Source of the DNA: Collimonas pratensis
GTDB lineage: Bacteria; Pseudomonadota; Gammaproteobacteria; Burkholderiales; Burkholderiaceae_D
DNA: 64,000 nt
Direction of reading: 5' to 3'
Assembly: GCF_001584185.1 (NCBI RefSeq)
Contig: NZ_CP013234.1
Span: 1,240,001-1,304,000, forward strand
The notes below the pieces were generated by a model, which saw only the letters and a program-made list of their open reading frames with translations, made no database searches and was not told the origin of the DNA. Positions 45,333 through 56,847 of the stretch are shown here, piece after piece. The position numbers were made by a program, and so were the translations under genes. How positions within the stretch are numbered: position 1 is the stretch's first letter; each line of letters starts with the position of its first letter.

Positions 45333-45818
45333 TTAATCACGGAAATTGTTGAATTCCAGCGGCAGGTCCGCCACTTCCTTGCGCAGCATCGCCATCGCTG
45401 CCTGCAGGTCGTCGCGCTTGGCGCCGGTGATGCGCACGGCGTCGCCCTGGATGCTGGCCTGCACCTTCATCTTGCTGTCCTTGACGATGCGCACGATCTT
45501 CTTGGCGGCTTCGGATTCGATGCCGTTCTTGATCTTGATCACTTGCTTGACCTTGTCGCCGCCGATTTTCTCGATCTTGCCGATGTCCAGGAAGCGGGTA
45601 TCGACGCTGCGCTTGACCAGCTTGGCGGTCAGCACGTCGCGCACTTGGCTGAGCTGGAATTCCGAATCTGCGTAGGCGGTCAGGTCACGCTCTTTCAGCT
45701 CGATGCGGGCGTCGCTGCCCTTGAAGTCGAAACGGGTCGAGATCTCCTTGTTGGCTTGATCGTTGGCATTTTTTACTTCGACCAGATTGGCTTCCGATAC
45801 GGTATCGAATGATGGCAT
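45333..45818 (-). CDS. yajQ: YajQ family nucleotide/c-di-GMP-binding protein
   Basis: A 161-residue protein of the YajQ family. In Xanthomonas a member binds cyclic di-GMP. It has the conserved start [20 protein letters not shown] and the segments [19 protein letters not shown] and [14 protein letters not shown]. It stands alone and divergent from murB. Any role in signalling here is inferred from the family. Confidence 0.95.
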   Translation of the reverse strand: MPSFDTVSEANLVEVKNANDQANKEISTRFDFKGSDARIELKERDLTAYADSEFQLSQVRDVLTAKLVKRSVDTRFLDIGKIEKIGGDKVKQVIKIKNGIESEAAKKIVRIVKDSKMKVQASIQGDAVRITGAKRDDLQAAMAMLRKEVADLPLEFNNFRD

Positions 45819-46010
45819 GGTGTTATTCCTTCAGTATGTTCAAATAAAACTGGTCGGCGGCGGGGCGCACGGCCATCAGGCTATGCGCATTCTATCGGAC
45901 AAAAAAGCCGCGGTGTGGGCTGGCGGGCCTATTTTCTTGTCGGACCGGCCATTTTCCGGGACATGCTGCTTGCCGTGGCGCGGCCCGCTTGCGTTTATAA
46001 TCCCGATGCT

Positions 46011-47042
46011 ATGACTATCTCCCAGCTTTCACTCCAGTTCGATTTCTCTCTACGTCAGCATAATACTTTTGGTATTGATGCCAAGGCGCACGCTTATTTA
46101 CCAGTGACGTCCGTAGAAACCTTGCATGCGCTCAGGTCGGATGCCGCGGCGTTCGCCTTGCCGCGGCTGGTGTTGGGCGGCGGCAGCAACCTGGTGCTGA
46201 CGCAGGATTTTCCGGGGCTGGTGCTGCACATGTGTAGCCGCGGCCGGGAAATCGTCGGCGAGGATGCCGATGCCGTTTACGTCAAGGTTGCAGCCGGTGA
46301 GAACTGGCATGCGCTGGTGCTGTGGACCCTGGAGCAGGGCCTCGGCGGGCTGGAAAATCTGTCGCTGATTCCCGGCAGCGTCGGCGCCGCACCTATCCAG
46401 AACATCGGCGCCTACGGTATCGAACTGCAGGAGCGTTTTCACGAATTGACGGCGATCGACATGGAGAGCGGCGAACTCCTGACGCTGGACCGCAAGGCCT
46501 GCGCTTTTGCCTATCGCGACAGCATTTTCAAGCAGCACCTGCGCGACCGTGCGGTGGTGCTGGACGTCACGCTGGCCTTGCCCAAGCGCTGGCAGCCCGA
46601 TCTGCGCTATGCCGACGTGGTGCAGGAGCTGCATGCGCGCAAACTGGCGCAGCCGACCGCGCGCGATGTCAGTGACGCCGTGATTGCGATCCGCACCCGC
46701 AAATTGCCGGATCCGGCGCTGATCGGCAATGCCGGCAGCTTTTTCAAGAATCCGATCGTGACGGAACAGCAACGCAATGCCTTGCTTGAACGACATCCGC
46801 AACTGGTGAACCATGCGCAGCCGGACGGCGCCTATAAACTGGCGGCGGGCTGGCTGATCGACCAGTGTGGTTGGAAAGGGAAGAGCCTGGGAGCCGCCGG
46901 CGTCTATGAAAAGCAGGCGCTGGTGCTGGTCAACCGCGGCGGCGCTACCGGCCAGGAGGTGGTGCGCCTGGCGCAGGCGGTGCAAGCCGATGTGCTGGCC
47001 AGGTTTGGCGTGGCGCTGGAGCCGGAACCGATTTTCATTTAA
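46011..47042 (+). CDS. murB: UDP-N-acetylenolpyruvoylglucosamine reductase
   Basis: Reduces UDP-GlcNAc-enolpyruvate to UDP-MurNAc with NADPH and FAD, an early step of peptidoglycan synthesis. The 343 residues show [39 protein letters not shown] and the active-site Ser in [10 protein letters not shown]. The start [12 protein letters not shown] at 46011 is E. coli-like; 32 earlier in-frame residues are not conserved-looking. A strong terminator follows. Confidence 0.95.
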   Translation: MTISQLSLQFDFSLRQHNTFGIDAKAHAYLPVTSVETLHALRSDAAAFALPRLVLGGGSNLVLTQDFPGLVLHMCSRGREIVGEDADAVYVKVAAGENWHALVLWTLEQGLGGLENLSLIPGSVGAAPIQNIGAYGIELQERFHELTAIDMESGELLTLDRKACAFAYRDSIFKQHLRDRAVVLDVTLALPKRWQPDLRYADVVQELHARKLAQPTARDVSDAVIAIRTRKLPDPALIGNAGSFFKNPIVTEQQRNALLERHPQLVNHAQPDGAYKLAAGWLIDQCGWKGKSLGAAGVYEKQALVLVNRGGATGQEVVRLAQAVQADVLARFGVALEPEPIFI

Positions 47043-47160
47043 GGAGACGTCGCATATTGGAGACAACTTGATTGCCGCGTTTTGTCACTATCAAGTCACA
47101 TTGCGCGCTTAAGCTTTGAGCTGTCTCATATCCAACGCTCCCTAAAGTAATGGATTTCTC

Positions 47161-47196
47161 AGCCCGCCATGCATCGCATCGCGGGCTCTTTTTTTA
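47161..47196 (+). terminator. Terminator of murB
   Basis: AGCCCGC and GCGGGCT pair with a loop of about 14 bases, followed by a run of eight or nine T. Confidence 0.88.
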
Positions 47197-47206
47197 GCCG
47201 CAGCGT

Positions 47207-47521
47207 TTACCCGTAGTGGCAGACGTAGTTCAGCGTTTCCACAGTTTCGATATCGAAGCTGGAATTTGCTGCGACTTCAAAGCGCTCGCCGCTGCGGTAG
47301 CTGATCCACTGTTGCTGGCCTTGCAGGCGCACCTTGCAGACGCCGCTGGTGACTTCCATCACTTCAGCGACGCCGGTGCTGAAAGTCAGTGAGGATGGCA
47401 GGATCACGCCCAGGGTTTTCTTGCTGCCGTCGGCGAAGATCACGGTATGGGAAACGCATTTGCCGTCGAAGTAGACATTGCCTTGCTTCAAGACGGATAC
47501 GTGGTCGAATTGTGTGCTCAT
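47207..47521 (-). CDS. ppnP: Pyrimidine/purine nucleoside phosphorylase
   Basis: A 104-residue single-domain cupin of the PpnP (formerly DUF1255) family, which phosphorolyses several nucleosides to bases and ribose-1-phosphate. It has the start [27 protein letters not shown]-like centre and [14 protein letters not shown]. It is the last minus-strand gene after argG and is separated from it by a terminator. Confidence 0.93.
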   Translation of the reverse strand: MSTQFDHVSVLKQGNVYFDGKCVSHTVIFADGSKKTLGVILPSSLTFSTGVAEVMEVTSGVCKVRLQGQQQWISYRSGERFEVAANSSFDIETVETLNYVCHYG

Positions 47522-47548
47522 GATGATTCCTTGCTGGATTTTTGACAA

Positions 47549-47573
47549 AAAAGAACCGGCGTGAAGCCGGTTC
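47549..47573 (-). terminator. Terminator of argG
   Basis: AGAACCGGC and GCCGGTTCT pair with a five-base loop. On the minus strand a T-run follows, about 35 bases beyond the argG stop. Confidence 0.88.
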
Positions 47574-47607
47574 TGCATACGTGAAGGCTATTGCCGCTGG
47601 TTTGCGC

Positions 47608-49363
<1,756 letters not shown>

Positions 49364-49365
49364 GC

Positions 49366-50283
49366 TTACTCCGCAACTTTGCCCAGCACCAGGTATTCGA
49401 GCAGCGCCTTTTGCACGTGCAGGCGGTTCTCTGCTTCGTCCCAGACTACCGATTGCGGGCCGTCGATGACTTCGGCGGACACTTCTTCGCCGCGGTGCGC
49501 CGGCAGGCAATGCATGAACAGGGCGTCCGGATTGGCCCGCTGCATCTTGGGCTGGTCGACGATCCAGCCGTCGAAGGCTTTCAGGCGCGCTGTGTTTTCA
49601 TCCTCGTAACCCATGCTGGTCCAGACATCGGTGGTGACCAGGTCGACGCCCTCGCAGGCGTCGGACGGATTGGCGAAGAAGGTGTAGCGCTGGTTGTCGG
49701 CGGCCACCTGGCTGGGGTCGATGTCGTAGCCCTTCGGGGTCGATACATTGACGTGGAAACCGAATACCTGCGCCGCTTGCAGCCAGGAATACAGCATGTT
49801 GTTGGCGTCGCCGATCCAGGCCACTTTCTTGCCGGCGATGGAGCCGCGGTGCTCGATGTAGGTGAAGACGTCGGCCAGTACTTGGCAGGGATGCTGCTCG
49901 TTGGTCAGGCCGTTGATCACCGGCACCCTGGAATGCGAGGCAAAGCGTTCGATGATGTCCTGGCCGAAGGTGCGGATCATGATGACGTCGCACATGCGCG
50001 ACATGACCTGCGCCGCGTCTTCCACCGGCTCGCCGCGTCCCAGCTGGCTGTCGCGCGTGTTGAGGTAGATGGCGGCGCCGCCCAGCTGGTGCATGCCGGC
50101 CTCGAACGAGAGGCGGGTGCGGGTCGAGTTTTTCTCGAACACCATCACCAGCGTGCGGTCGAGCAGCGTGTAGTGCGGTTCGTAATTCTTGAATTTGCGT
50201 TTGATGAGACGGCTACGCTCAATCACGTACTCGTATTCGTCCAGCGAAAAATCAGAAAACTGCAGGTAGTGTTTGATTGCCAT
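49366..50283 (-). CDS. argF: Ornithine carbamoyltransferase
   Basis: Makes citrulline from ornithine and carbamoyl phosphate. The 305 residues have the carbamoyl-phosphate motif STRTRLSFE (preceded by FEKN), the HPCQVLAD motif and the ornithine-site FMHCLPAHRGEEV. It is the first gene of argF-VOC-argG. The start has no good Shine-Dalgarno sequence, and a GC-rich hairpin lies just ahead of it. Confidence 0.96.
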   Translation of the reverse strand: MAIKHYLQFSDFSLDEYEYVIERSRLIKRKFKNYEPHYTLLDRTLVMVFEKNSTRTRLSFEAGMHQLGGAAIYLNTRDSQLGRGEPVEDAAQVMSRMCDVIMIRTFGQDIIERFASHSRVPVINGLTNEQHPCQVLADVFTYIEHRGSIAGKKVAWIGDANNMLYSWLQAAQVFGFHVNVSTPKGYDIDPSQVAADNQRYTFFANPSDACEGVDLVTTDVWTSMGYEDENTARLKAFDGWIVDQPKMQRANPDALFMHCLPAHRGEEVSAEVIDGPQSVVWDEAENRLHVQKALLEYLVLGKVAE

Positions 50284-50292
50284 AAATGAAAA

Positions 50293-50319
50293 CGGCGGCC
50301 GCTGTGGCGACTGCCGCCG
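50293..50319 (-). promoter_or_regulatory. Hairpin directly ahead of argF
   Basis: CGGCGGC and GCCGCCG pair around 13 bases, ten bases from the argF ATG on the minus strand. A TTTT follows on that strand. It could block the start region or act as a weak terminator. A TATAAT (50439-50434) further up on the minus strand may be the -10 box of argF. Confidence 0.4.
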
Positions 50320-50339
50320 AAAGTTGGAATTCCATTTTT

Positions 50340-50636
50340 AAATCAACCGCTGGTTTTGCAGGCCGTCGAAGATGTTGTGCGCGGGCTTGGAGGAAGGCCC
50401 CGCGATTGGCTTAGAAATGAAATAAGTGCTTCAATTATAAGGGATTTCAATAGAAAAGATACCCGTCAAAAGATTGCTTATCTGGCATTACTAAGATAGT
50501 ACGGGAATTGCCTGCAAACGCTCCAGCGCGAGGTTTGCTTAAGGGGGGCTCGAATCAGCCTGTTCTGTTATTGGCGACCCCGTCTAAGCGACCCCAGTTA
50601 GGTGCCCCGGCCTCGTCGGTCACGTCTACGCGACCC
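50340..50636. other. argF upstream region
   Basis: No gene is recognised. It contains the probable argF -10 box near 50434-50439, and several GCGACCC repeats close to the dRS3-like element. Confidence 0.35.
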
Positions 50637-50712
50637 GGTCATTCCCGCGAACGCGGGAATCTATTTTAAATCAGTAACTTGGATCCCCGCGTTCGCAGGG
50701 ATGACGAGGTTT
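50637..50712. repeat. dRS3-like inverted repeat element
   Basis: ATTCCCGCGAACGCGGGAAT (50641-50660) fits the Neisseria dRS3 form ATTCCC-N8-GGGAAT. A second copy in inverted orientation, GGATCCCCGCGTTCGCAGGGAT (50681-50702; the core is 20 bases or less), follows after a 20-base gap. The element ends 13 bases before the rsgA stop. Such elements are common in Betaproteobacteria genomes. Confidence 0.8.
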
Positions 50713-50724
50713 TTAGAGGTCGCG

Positions 50725-51690
50725 TTAATACAGCTTTTGCGACGATTCGTGCAGCAACTGCACGTAAAGCTGGTGCCGCATGGGTGCGATCTTGTTTTCC
50801 TTGACGGCCTCCAGCACGGCGCAGCTCGGTTCGATCAGGTGATGGCAGTTGTAGAACTTGCACTTTCCGAGATAGGGCGTGAATTCGACGAAGGCGCGTT
50901 CCAGCATGCCTTCGCTCAACTGGTACAGGCCGAATTCCTGGAATCCCGGGGAATCAATGATGTTGGCCGGGTTGCCGTCCAGCGCGGTGTCTTGCGCATC
51001 CATCTCATACAGGCGGGTGAAAGTGGTGGTGTGCTTGCCGGTATCCAGGGCGGCGGAAATTTCGCGCACGGCGATATCGGCGTCCGGCACGATCAGGTTG
51101 ATCAGCGACGATTTGCCCATGCCGGACTGGCCGATCAGGATGGTCGACTGGCCTTTCAGCAAAGGCCACAGGGTGGCGCAGGTTTCTTCAGGAACGGCGC
51201 GCGCCGACACTTCATGCACCGGGTAGCCGAGGCTGGCATACATCTGCAGCCGCTGCCGGGTCTTGTCCAGCGCTTCGACGATATCGGTCTTGTTGAGCAC
51301 GATATGGGCCTTGACGCCGGCCGCTTCCGCCGCCACCAGCGCACGCGAGATCAGGTCGTCGGCGAAGCCGGGTTCGGTCGCCACCACGATGAACAGCTGG
51401 GTGACGTTGGCCGCCAGCAGCTTGGATTTGTACTGGTCGGAGCGGTACAGCAGGCTGTTGCGCTCGTCGATGGCTTCGATCACGCCCTGGTTGGGCGAAG
51501 TGGTCTTCAGCTGGACCCGGTCGCCGACCGCCACATCGCTTTTCTTGCCGCGTGTGACGCATTGCAGTTTCAGCGATTCGCCGCCGATCCTGGCTTGCAC
51601 CAGGTAATGGCGGCCGTGAGCGGCGATCACCAGGCCGCTGCCAGCCTGGTTGCTGTGCTGCTTTTCGTGTTGCTTGGCGTGATCAACCAT
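50725..51690 (-). CDS. rsgA: Ribosome small-subunit-dependent GTPase A
   Basis: A circularly permuted GTPase that assists late 30S assembly. The 321 residues contain an OB domain, G4 (LNKTDI), G1 ([13 protein letters not shown]), G3 (DSPGFQEFG) and a C-terminal zinc-binding CKFYNCHH...C segment. Its start overlaps the STE24-type protease stop by eight bases, so they are probably coupled. Confidence 0.96.
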   Translation of the reverse strand: MVDHAKQHEKQHSNQAGSGLVIAAHGRHYLVQARIGGESLKLQCVTRGKKSDVAVGDRVQLKTTSPNQGVIEAIDERNSLLYRSDQYKSKLLAANVTQLFIVVATEPGFADDLISRALVAAEAAGVKAHIVLNKTDIVEALDKTRQRLQMYASLGYPVHEVSARAVPEETCATLWPLLKGQSTILIGQSGMGKSSLINLIVPDADIAVREISAALDTGKHTTTFTRLYEMDAQDTALDGNPANIIDSPGFQEFGLYQLSEGMLERAFVEFTPYLGKCKFYNCHHLIEPSCAVLEAVKENKIAPMRHQLYVQLLHESSQKLY

Positions 51691-52954
51691 GGGCGGCCAG
51701 CAGTCGGTTGATGCGCACGGCGGCTGGCGGATGCGAGTCGTAGAATGCCGAATGCAGCGGATCCGGGGTCAGGGTCGAGGCGTTGTCTTCATACAGCTTG
51801 ACCAGCGCCGTCACCAGATCGTTACCGTTAGTGTGCTTGACGGCAAACGCATCGGCTTCGAATTCGTGCTTGCGCGAGCTGATCGAGGACAGCGGCGACA
51901 GAAGGAAAGTAAAGATCGGCAAGGCCAGCATGAACAGAATCAGCGCCATCGCATCGTTGTTGCTGAGGTCCGCCAGCAGCAGCGGATTGACGCCGAGGCC
52001 GGTATAGAACCACAACTGCTGTTTCAGATAGCCCAGCAGCGCCAGGAATGCCAGCGAGATGGCGAACATGACGGCAATCCGCTTGACGATGTGCTTGAGC
52101 TTGAAATGGCCCAGCTCATGCGCCAGCACCGCTTCGATTTCATGTGGCGCCAGGCGCGCCAGCAAGGTGTCGAAGAAAACGATACGCTTGCTGGCGCCAA
52201 AGCCGGAAAAGTAGGCATTGCCGTGGGCGCTGCGCTTGGAGCCGTCCATCACGAACAAGCCCTTGGAAGCAAAGCCGACGCGTTTCATCAGGCCTTCGAT
52301 GCGGTCGCGCAGGGTGTCGTCGGTCAGCGGCGTGAATTTGTTGAATAGCGGCGCAATCACGGTCGGGAACAGCACCAGCGTCAACAATTGGAAAGCACTG
52401 AATACCAGCCAGGCGTAAAACCACCAGAGATCGCCCGATTTCGCCATCAACTGCAATATAACCCACACCAGCGGCAGGCCGATTGCGGCACCAATCGCCG
52501 TGCTAGTCAGCATATCGGTAAAAAAGAGGCGGACAGACATCTTGTTAAAGCCGAAACGTGCTTCCAGCACAAACTGCTTGTAGTAATCAAGAGGCAGGTC
52601 GATCAAGCCCGAAATGGCGACGAATGCCACTAGCAAGCTCATTTGATAGATGATGCCTGGGCCGGCCCAGCTGAATATGATGTTGGAAAGCAACTGCAAG
52701 CCACCCAGCAAGGTAAAGCCGATCAGCACCGCGGCGCTCAGCAGCATCGAAAACATGCCGAATTTGGTCTTGGCGACGGTATAGTCGGCGGCGCGCTGAT
52801 GTGCCGCCAGCGGGATCTTTTCGGCGAATTCGGCCGGCACCGCGCTACGATGCGACAGCACATGGCGAATCTGGCGCGAGCTCAGCCAGAAGCGCACGAT
52901 GAGGGTGATTGCCAGGAAAACTACAAACAAAACTGAAAATGCAAATGAAGACAT
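51683..52954 (-). CDS. M48 family STE24-type endopeptidase
   Basis: A 423-residue integral-membrane zinc protease of the STE24/CaaX type. It has several membrane helices, the HExxH motif [12 protein letters not shown] and the third-ligand region [12 protein letters not shown]. Unlike the lipoprotein at 7 kb, the site is intact. In eukaryotes Ste24 processes prenylated proteins; the bacterial substrate is unknown. The ATG at 52954 is preceded by no strong ribosome site; it starts [18 protein letters not shown]. Confidence 0.92.
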   Translation of the reverse strand: MSSFAFSVLFVVFLAITLIVRFWLSSRQIRHVLSHRSAVPAEFAEKIPLAAHQRAADYTVAKTKFGMFSMLLSAAVLIGFTLLGGLQLLSNIIFSWAGPGIIYQMSLLVAFVAISGLIDLPLDYYKQFVLEARFGFNKMSVRLFFTDMLTSTAIGAAIGLPLVWVILQLMAKSGDLWWFYAWLVFSAFQLLTLVLFPTVIAPLFNKFTPLTDDTLRDRIEGLMKRVGFASKGLFVMDGSKRSAHGNAYFSGFGASKRIVFFDTLLARLAPHEIEAVLAHELGHFKLKHIVKRIAVMFAISLAFLALLGYLKQQLWFYTGLGVNPLLLADLSNNDAMALILFMLALPIFTFLLSPLSSISSRKHEFEADAFAVKHTNGNDLVTALVKLYEDNASTLTPDPLHSAFYDSHPPAAVRINRLLAAHG

Positions 52955-53160
52955 GTAGTCCCTATGTGAGAAAATACCGTGCAATGGGCGTCTCTGATAA
53001 CCTACTGCGCGGCCCAATCTCTGGTCTGGGCTGTACTGAAGTACAGCTGCGCTTCTCTACCAGACCTTGGGCCGCTCGCTACGGTTCTCAGAGGCGCTTT
53101 ACGGTCAGTTTCAATTGAAATGCCGCAATACTGCTTATATAAATAACCAAGAGAACAATT

Positions 53161-53766
53161 ATGTCACAAGCCGCCGATATCTCCGCTAACCCTGTTGCCG
53201 CGCCAGTCCCGGCAGCGCCGCTGCGGCCGAACGAATTCAACCTGATCTGGGTCGACATGGAAATGACCGGGCTCAACCCGGACAGCGACCGCATCATTGA
53301 AGTCGCGGTGGTGGTGACCGATCCGCAACTGAACATCCTGGCGGAAGGCCCGGTATTTGCGATCCACCAGGCCGACGAGATCATGGATGGCATGGATGCC
53401 TGGAACAAGGGCACGCACGGCCGTTCTGGCCTGATCGAGCGGGTCAAGACCTCGACCGTGACGGAAAACGAGGCGGAATTGGCGCTGATCGAATTCCTGA
53501 AGAAATATGTGCCGAACGGCAAGTCGCCGATGTGCGGCAACACGATCTGCCAGGATCGGCGCTTCATGGCGCGCGGCATGCCGAAGCTGGAAGCGTTTTT
53601 CCACTACCGTAACCTGGACGTATCGACCTTGAAAGAACTGTGCCGCCGCTGGAAGCCGGAACTGGCAAGCGGCTTCAAGAAGCATCAGAAGCACACCGCG
53701 CTGGCCGATATCCTGGAATCGATTGAAGAACTGCGCTACTACCGCGAGCATTTCATCAAGGAATAA
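53161..53766 (+). CDS. orn: Oligoribonuclease
   Basis: A DEDDh exonuclease that degrades two- to five-base RNA and pGpG. The 201 residues include a short unconserved N-terminus (residues 1-22). Exo I is [15 protein letters not shown]; the other motifs include [12 protein letters not shown] and [16 protein letters not shown]. The gene faces the SEC-C protein. Confidence 0.96.
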   Translation: MSQAADISANPVAAPVPAAPLRPNEFNLIWVDMEMTGLNPDSDRIIEVAVVVTDPQLNILAEGPVFAIHQADEIMDGMDAWNKGTHGRSGLIERVKTSTVTENEAELALIEFLKKYVPNGKSPMCGNTICQDRRFMARGMPKLEAFFHYRNLDVSTLKELCRRWKPELASGFKKHQKHTALADILESIEELRYYREHFIKE

Positions 53767-53769
53767 AAA

Positions 53770-53802
53770 ACCGGCCGGGTGGCTCTGAGCGGCCCGGCCG
53801 GC
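53770..53802 (+). terminator. GC-rich hairpin after orn
   Basis: ACCGGCCGGG pairs with CCCGGCCGG around a mid-length loop. The T-run is absent on the plus strand, but an A-run precedes it, so it may stop the convergent SEC-C gene instead. Confidence 0.5.
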
Positions 53803-53825
53803 GATTGCCACATGCGCCTTGGCGC

Positions 53826-54536
53826 TTAATCTTCCGTCTTGTTGTCAGTCGCGTTCAATCCGCAGCACTTCTTGAATTTCTTGCCGCTGCCGCAGCTGCA
53901 ATCGTCATTGCGGCCGACTTTCGGCGCTTCGCGCTGGATAGTCTTGACTGCGGATTTGCGGTGCGGCAGCCAGTAGCGGTAGATTTCCGGAATCGCCGCT
54001 TCCACTTCCACCGCCAGCTTGTGGCGTTGCATCGGATCTTCGCGCAGCGCCATTTCTTCTTCTTCCAGCTCTTCCGCGCCCAGCAGATAGATAGGGCGTA
54101 CTACCGTCGCCAGGTTGGAATGCCAGATCGGTTCCCAGGCCTTGGCGCGCAGGTTGATGCCTTCCCAGAAACCCCAGGCCCAGGCTTCGCCGTCGAGCAG
54201 GGCCTTGCCTTCGTGCTCGTGTTCGCAAAACAGCGGTTCGTATTCTTTCGGCGCTACTTCCAGCGTGATGGCGATTTCATTCATGTAGCGCGCGATCAGG
54301 CCGACGATCTTTTCGTATTCCTTGTCGGACTTGAATTTCGGCGCATCTTTCAGCGACGGTCCCCACACGTGCGGCAGCCATTCGCCCAGCAGCACCTGTT
54401 CCGGCCCGATCACCAGCGCCGTCAGATAGCCGTGCAGGGTATCCATGGTCATGCTGTCTTCAGCGCAACGATCGGACAAGAGAAAATCGTCCAGTTCGTC
54501 AAATTCTTTGTCTGAGAGGGGTTCGTCGAGGTTCAT
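53826..54536 (-). CDS. YecA/UPF0149 protein with C-terminal SEC-C motif
   Basis: A 236-residue protein with a UPF0149/YecA-like domain (about 1-150) and a SEC-C zinc motif at the end ([19 protein letters not shown]). SEC-C motifs in SecA and YecA contact SecB or ribosomes. It faces orn and is likely single. A role in targeting or protein quality control is possible but not shown. Confidence 0.88.
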   Translation of the reverse strand: MNLDEPLSDKEFDELDDFLLSDRCAEDSMTMDTLHGYLTALVIGPEQVLLGEWLPHVWGPSLKDAPKFKSDKEYEKIVGLIARYMNEIAITLEVAPKEYEPLFCEHEHEGKALLDGEAWAWGFWEGINLRAKAWEPIWHSNLATVVRPIYLLGAEELEEEEMALREDPMQRHKLAVEVEAAIPEIYRYWLPHRKSAVKTIQREAPKVGRNDDCSCGSGKKFKKCCGLNATDNKTED

Positions 54537-54679
54537 GGTGATAGCCGCTTAATATACGATGGAAATGAGGATACGGATTTTACGCATTGAAATGCGCCGG
54601 CGCTGCAAAATATTCGAGCTGCTTGCCTGAGAATAATCATTTATCCTGTGGCAACTATATCCAGATCAGATCATCTTAT

Positions 54680-55189
54680 ATGAAAATCAGAGCATTAACC
54701 CCGGCAGACCTCGCGTCCTACCGCCAGCTCAGGCTGGAATCGATCCTGGATGCGCCGTCTTCATTCGTGCCCACGCACGAGGAAGAAAGCGCGCTGCCCG
54801 AGGAACAGATGGCGGCACGTTTGAAAGAGAGCCCTTTCCAGGTGACTTACGGCGCGTTTCAAGACGAGGTCCTGGTCGGCGTCGTCGGTCTGGTGCGCGA
54901 TGCCAGGTCCAAGATTTGCCATCGGGCCACGGTGGTCGGCGTCTATGTCACGCCGCAGGCGCGCGCGGGCGGCATAGCGCAGCGCCTGTTCGAGGCGGTG
55001 ATAGCGCATGCCAGGAATATCCCGGAACTCGTCCAGCTGGATTTGAAAGTCAACACAATCAATCCTGGCGCCAGGGCGCTCTACGCCAAGCTGGGATTTG
55101 TCTCTTGCGGCTTCGATCATCGCGCCATGCGTATAGAGGGAAAATTTCATGACGAGGAGCGCATGGCGCTGTATCTCGACGTGATATAG
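54680..55189 (+). CDS. GNAT family N-acetyltransferase
   Basis: A 169-residue acetyltransferase (MKIRALTPADLASYRQLRLES) with the CoA-binding VTPQARAGGIAQRLFEAVI and a C-terminal ARALYAKLGFVSCG. The substrate is unknown. ATG 54680 begins the family fold. The stop falls in a tandem 10-base repeat. Confidence 0.87.
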   Translation: MKIRALTPADLASYRQLRLESILDAPSSFVPTHEEESALPEEQMAARLKESPFQVTYGAFQDEVLVGVVGLVRDARSKICHRATVVGVYVTPQARAGGIAQRLFEAVIAHARNIPELVQLDLKVNTINPGARALYAKLGFVSCGFDHRAMRIEGKFHDEERMALYLDVI

Positions 55190-55210
55190 CTTGATATAGC
55201 GTTATATAGC
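55181..55210. repeat. Tandem 10-base repeat, three copies
   Basis: GTGATATAGC, TTGATATAGC and GTTATATAGC follow each other, with the GNAT stop codon inside the first copy. Confidence 0.75.
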
Positions 55211-55217
55211 GCCACGG

Positions 55218-56099
55218 CTATTGCTGATAGATCCGCATGAAGCTGGCGAACCTCGGTATGCCGCTCTCATTCAAGCCGCGGAAGCGGTATGTCACCACGC
55301 TGCCCAAGGCGGGCGGCTGGCGCCGTTGTGCGTCGCTGAAGCCGCTGCCCAGCTTGAAACGTAAGCCATCTGGCGTTTCCACCAAGAGTGCGCCCAGCAT
55401 GCCCTGGTATTTGCCTTTGCCGGGCAGATGGCCGATGACCTTGGCTTCGGCATCCTCATGGGTTTTCACTTTCAGCAGGTCGTCACTGCGCTGCGCGCGG
55501 TAAAGCGAAGCGCCCCGGTGCAGCATCAAGCCTTCGCCGCCTTGCCTGACGGTCTGTTGCAGCAAGCCTTGCAAGGCTGCGTCGTCACCCAGTTTGACCT
55601 GTTCCACCGGCTGTACCCAAGGTACGGCAAGCTTGGCGAGCGTGCTTTGCAGCGCAGGCAGGCGCTGGTCGAACGTGCCGGGGTGGGCAGGCAGGTCGAA
55701 CACCATGAAGCGCATGCGGCGCCAGGCTGCATCGTCGGGTGCCTCGCGGCGCACGGTCGACACCGCATGGTTGAACTGGCCTCGGCCAGCCCACAGTTCG
55801 CCATCCAGCGCCACCTTTGGCCAGCCCGCAGTGAACCAGGGCGGGGCGTTGATCCGCTGGCCGCCGCGGGTCAGCAATTGCTTGCCGTCCCAGTAACCAC
55901 GCACACCATCCAGCTTCTCGCTAACCCAATAATCGGCCAGCGCGATGCCGGGATGGTAGACATTTGCCAGCATCATCGGCGGTGCCGGCGTGGTGGACTG
56001 GGCAGCGGCGGGCAGCCAAAGAGATAAGCCGAGCAACAGGGCGCTCAGCAGGCTGGCAATGCGTGGTCGGCGTGGTCGGGCAGATGATGGCGTGGGCAT
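55218..56099 (-). CDS. Secreted ATP-dependent DNA ligase (LigE type)
   Basis: A 293-residue minimal ATP-dependent DNA ligase with nucleotidyltransferase and OB parts. The adenylation Lys is in EKLDGVRGYWDG. An N-terminal signal peptide (about 1-34, ending PAAAQ) predicts periplasmic location. Related small ligases (LigE) in Neisseria and other Proteobacteria are periplasmic and have been linked to uptake or environmental DNA. The signal and family are clear; the function here is inferred. Confidence 0.87.
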   Translation of the reverse strand: MPTPSSARPRRPRIASLLSALLLGLSLWLPAAAQSTTPAPPMMLANVYHPGIALADYWVSEKLDGVRGYWDGKQLLTRGGQRINAPPWFTAGWPKVALDGELWAGRGQFNHAVSTVRREAPDDAAWRRMRFMVFDLPAHPGTFDQRLPALQSTLAKLAVPWVQPVEQVKLGDDAALQGLLQQTVRQGGEGLMLHRGASLYRAQRSDDLLKVKTHEDAEAKVIGHLPGKGKYQGMLGALLVETPDGLRFKLGSGFSDAQRRQPPALGSVVTYRFRGLNESGIPRFASFMRIYQQ

Positions 56100-56201
56100 G
56101 GTGCTTGGCTGTCAGGCATGAAAGCCTTATCGTAAAACGATGCTCCCCATCGCTGCTGCCGAAATTGACTTAAAAAGCGGCTTAAAAAAGCGGTTTGATA
56201 T

Positions 56202-56588
56202 TTAGCTTATGCATGTGAAATTCAGTTCAACCCCGTTGCCGGCCGGATCGCGCAGGAAGATCTGTTTTTGCTGCAAGGACGGGACAAACGCCACTTGATA
56301 AGGCAGCTGGCGCGCCAGCAAAAGCGCTTCCATTCCCTCAGGATCGACGCAGCTGAAGGCGACGTGATCGAAGCTGGTGGCGATACCGGTATGCCTGACA
56401 TCGCCGGTCCGCGCTTCGCTCAGATGCAGCACGGCTTGCCCGCCAGCATATAGCCAGTAACCGAAACTGTCGAAAGCGGGCCGCTCGCCGGCTTCCAGGC
56501 CGATCACTTCGCAATAAAATTCCTTCAACTGCAGCAATAGTACTCGCGGCGCGCGCAGGTTGTAATGATTGAGGGCTATGGCTGGCAT
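56202..56588 (-). CDS. VOC family protein
   Basis: A 128-residue glyoxalase-fold protein starting MPAIALNHYNLRAPRVLLLQ. It has the segments LKEFYCEVIGLEAGERP and SFDHVAFSCVDPEG and ends in an acidic ligand region GNGVELNF. The substrate is unknown. It is divergent from the AAA ATPase gene. Confidence 0.85.
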   Translation of the reverse strand: MPAIALNHYNLRAPRVLLLQLKEFYCEVIGLEAGERPAFDSFGYWLYAGGQAVLHLSEARTGDVRHTGIATSFDHVAFSCVDPEGMEALLLARQLPYQVAFVPSLQQKQIFLRDPAGNGVELNFTCIS

Positions 56589-56781
56589 AAATGGCTCGTG
56601 GCGTGACGGCTGCGGGACTATGAGTGTAATCGATGCGCGTCGATACAACGAGTGGTTGCAGGCGTCTATGTCACGCTAGCCACTGTATTGCTGGGGCGTG
56701 GTACGATTTTCCAATTCCAGGTTCGACATGAAACTGGCAAATCCGCGGCGCTGTCAGGATGCTGCTCGCGGTAACGGTACT

Positions 56782-56823
56782 ATCCCAATCCCAATCCCAA
56801 TCCCAATCCCAATCCCAATCCCA
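56782..56823. repeat. Hexanucleotide repeat (ATCCCA), seven exact copies
   Basis: Seven perfect ATCCCA units lie 25 bases ahead of the likely ATPase start. If an upstream start at 56698 is used, they encode (Ile-Pro)7. Slippage would change the spacing or the tract length, not the reading frame. Confidence 0.92.
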
Positions 56824-56847
56824 CTTACTCTAGGTATCGGCGCTTCC

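Noticed and set aside
56782..56823. Telomere-like or phage attachment repeat
   Set aside because: It is a simple seven-copy hexamer within one locus, with no integrase or terminal structure around it.
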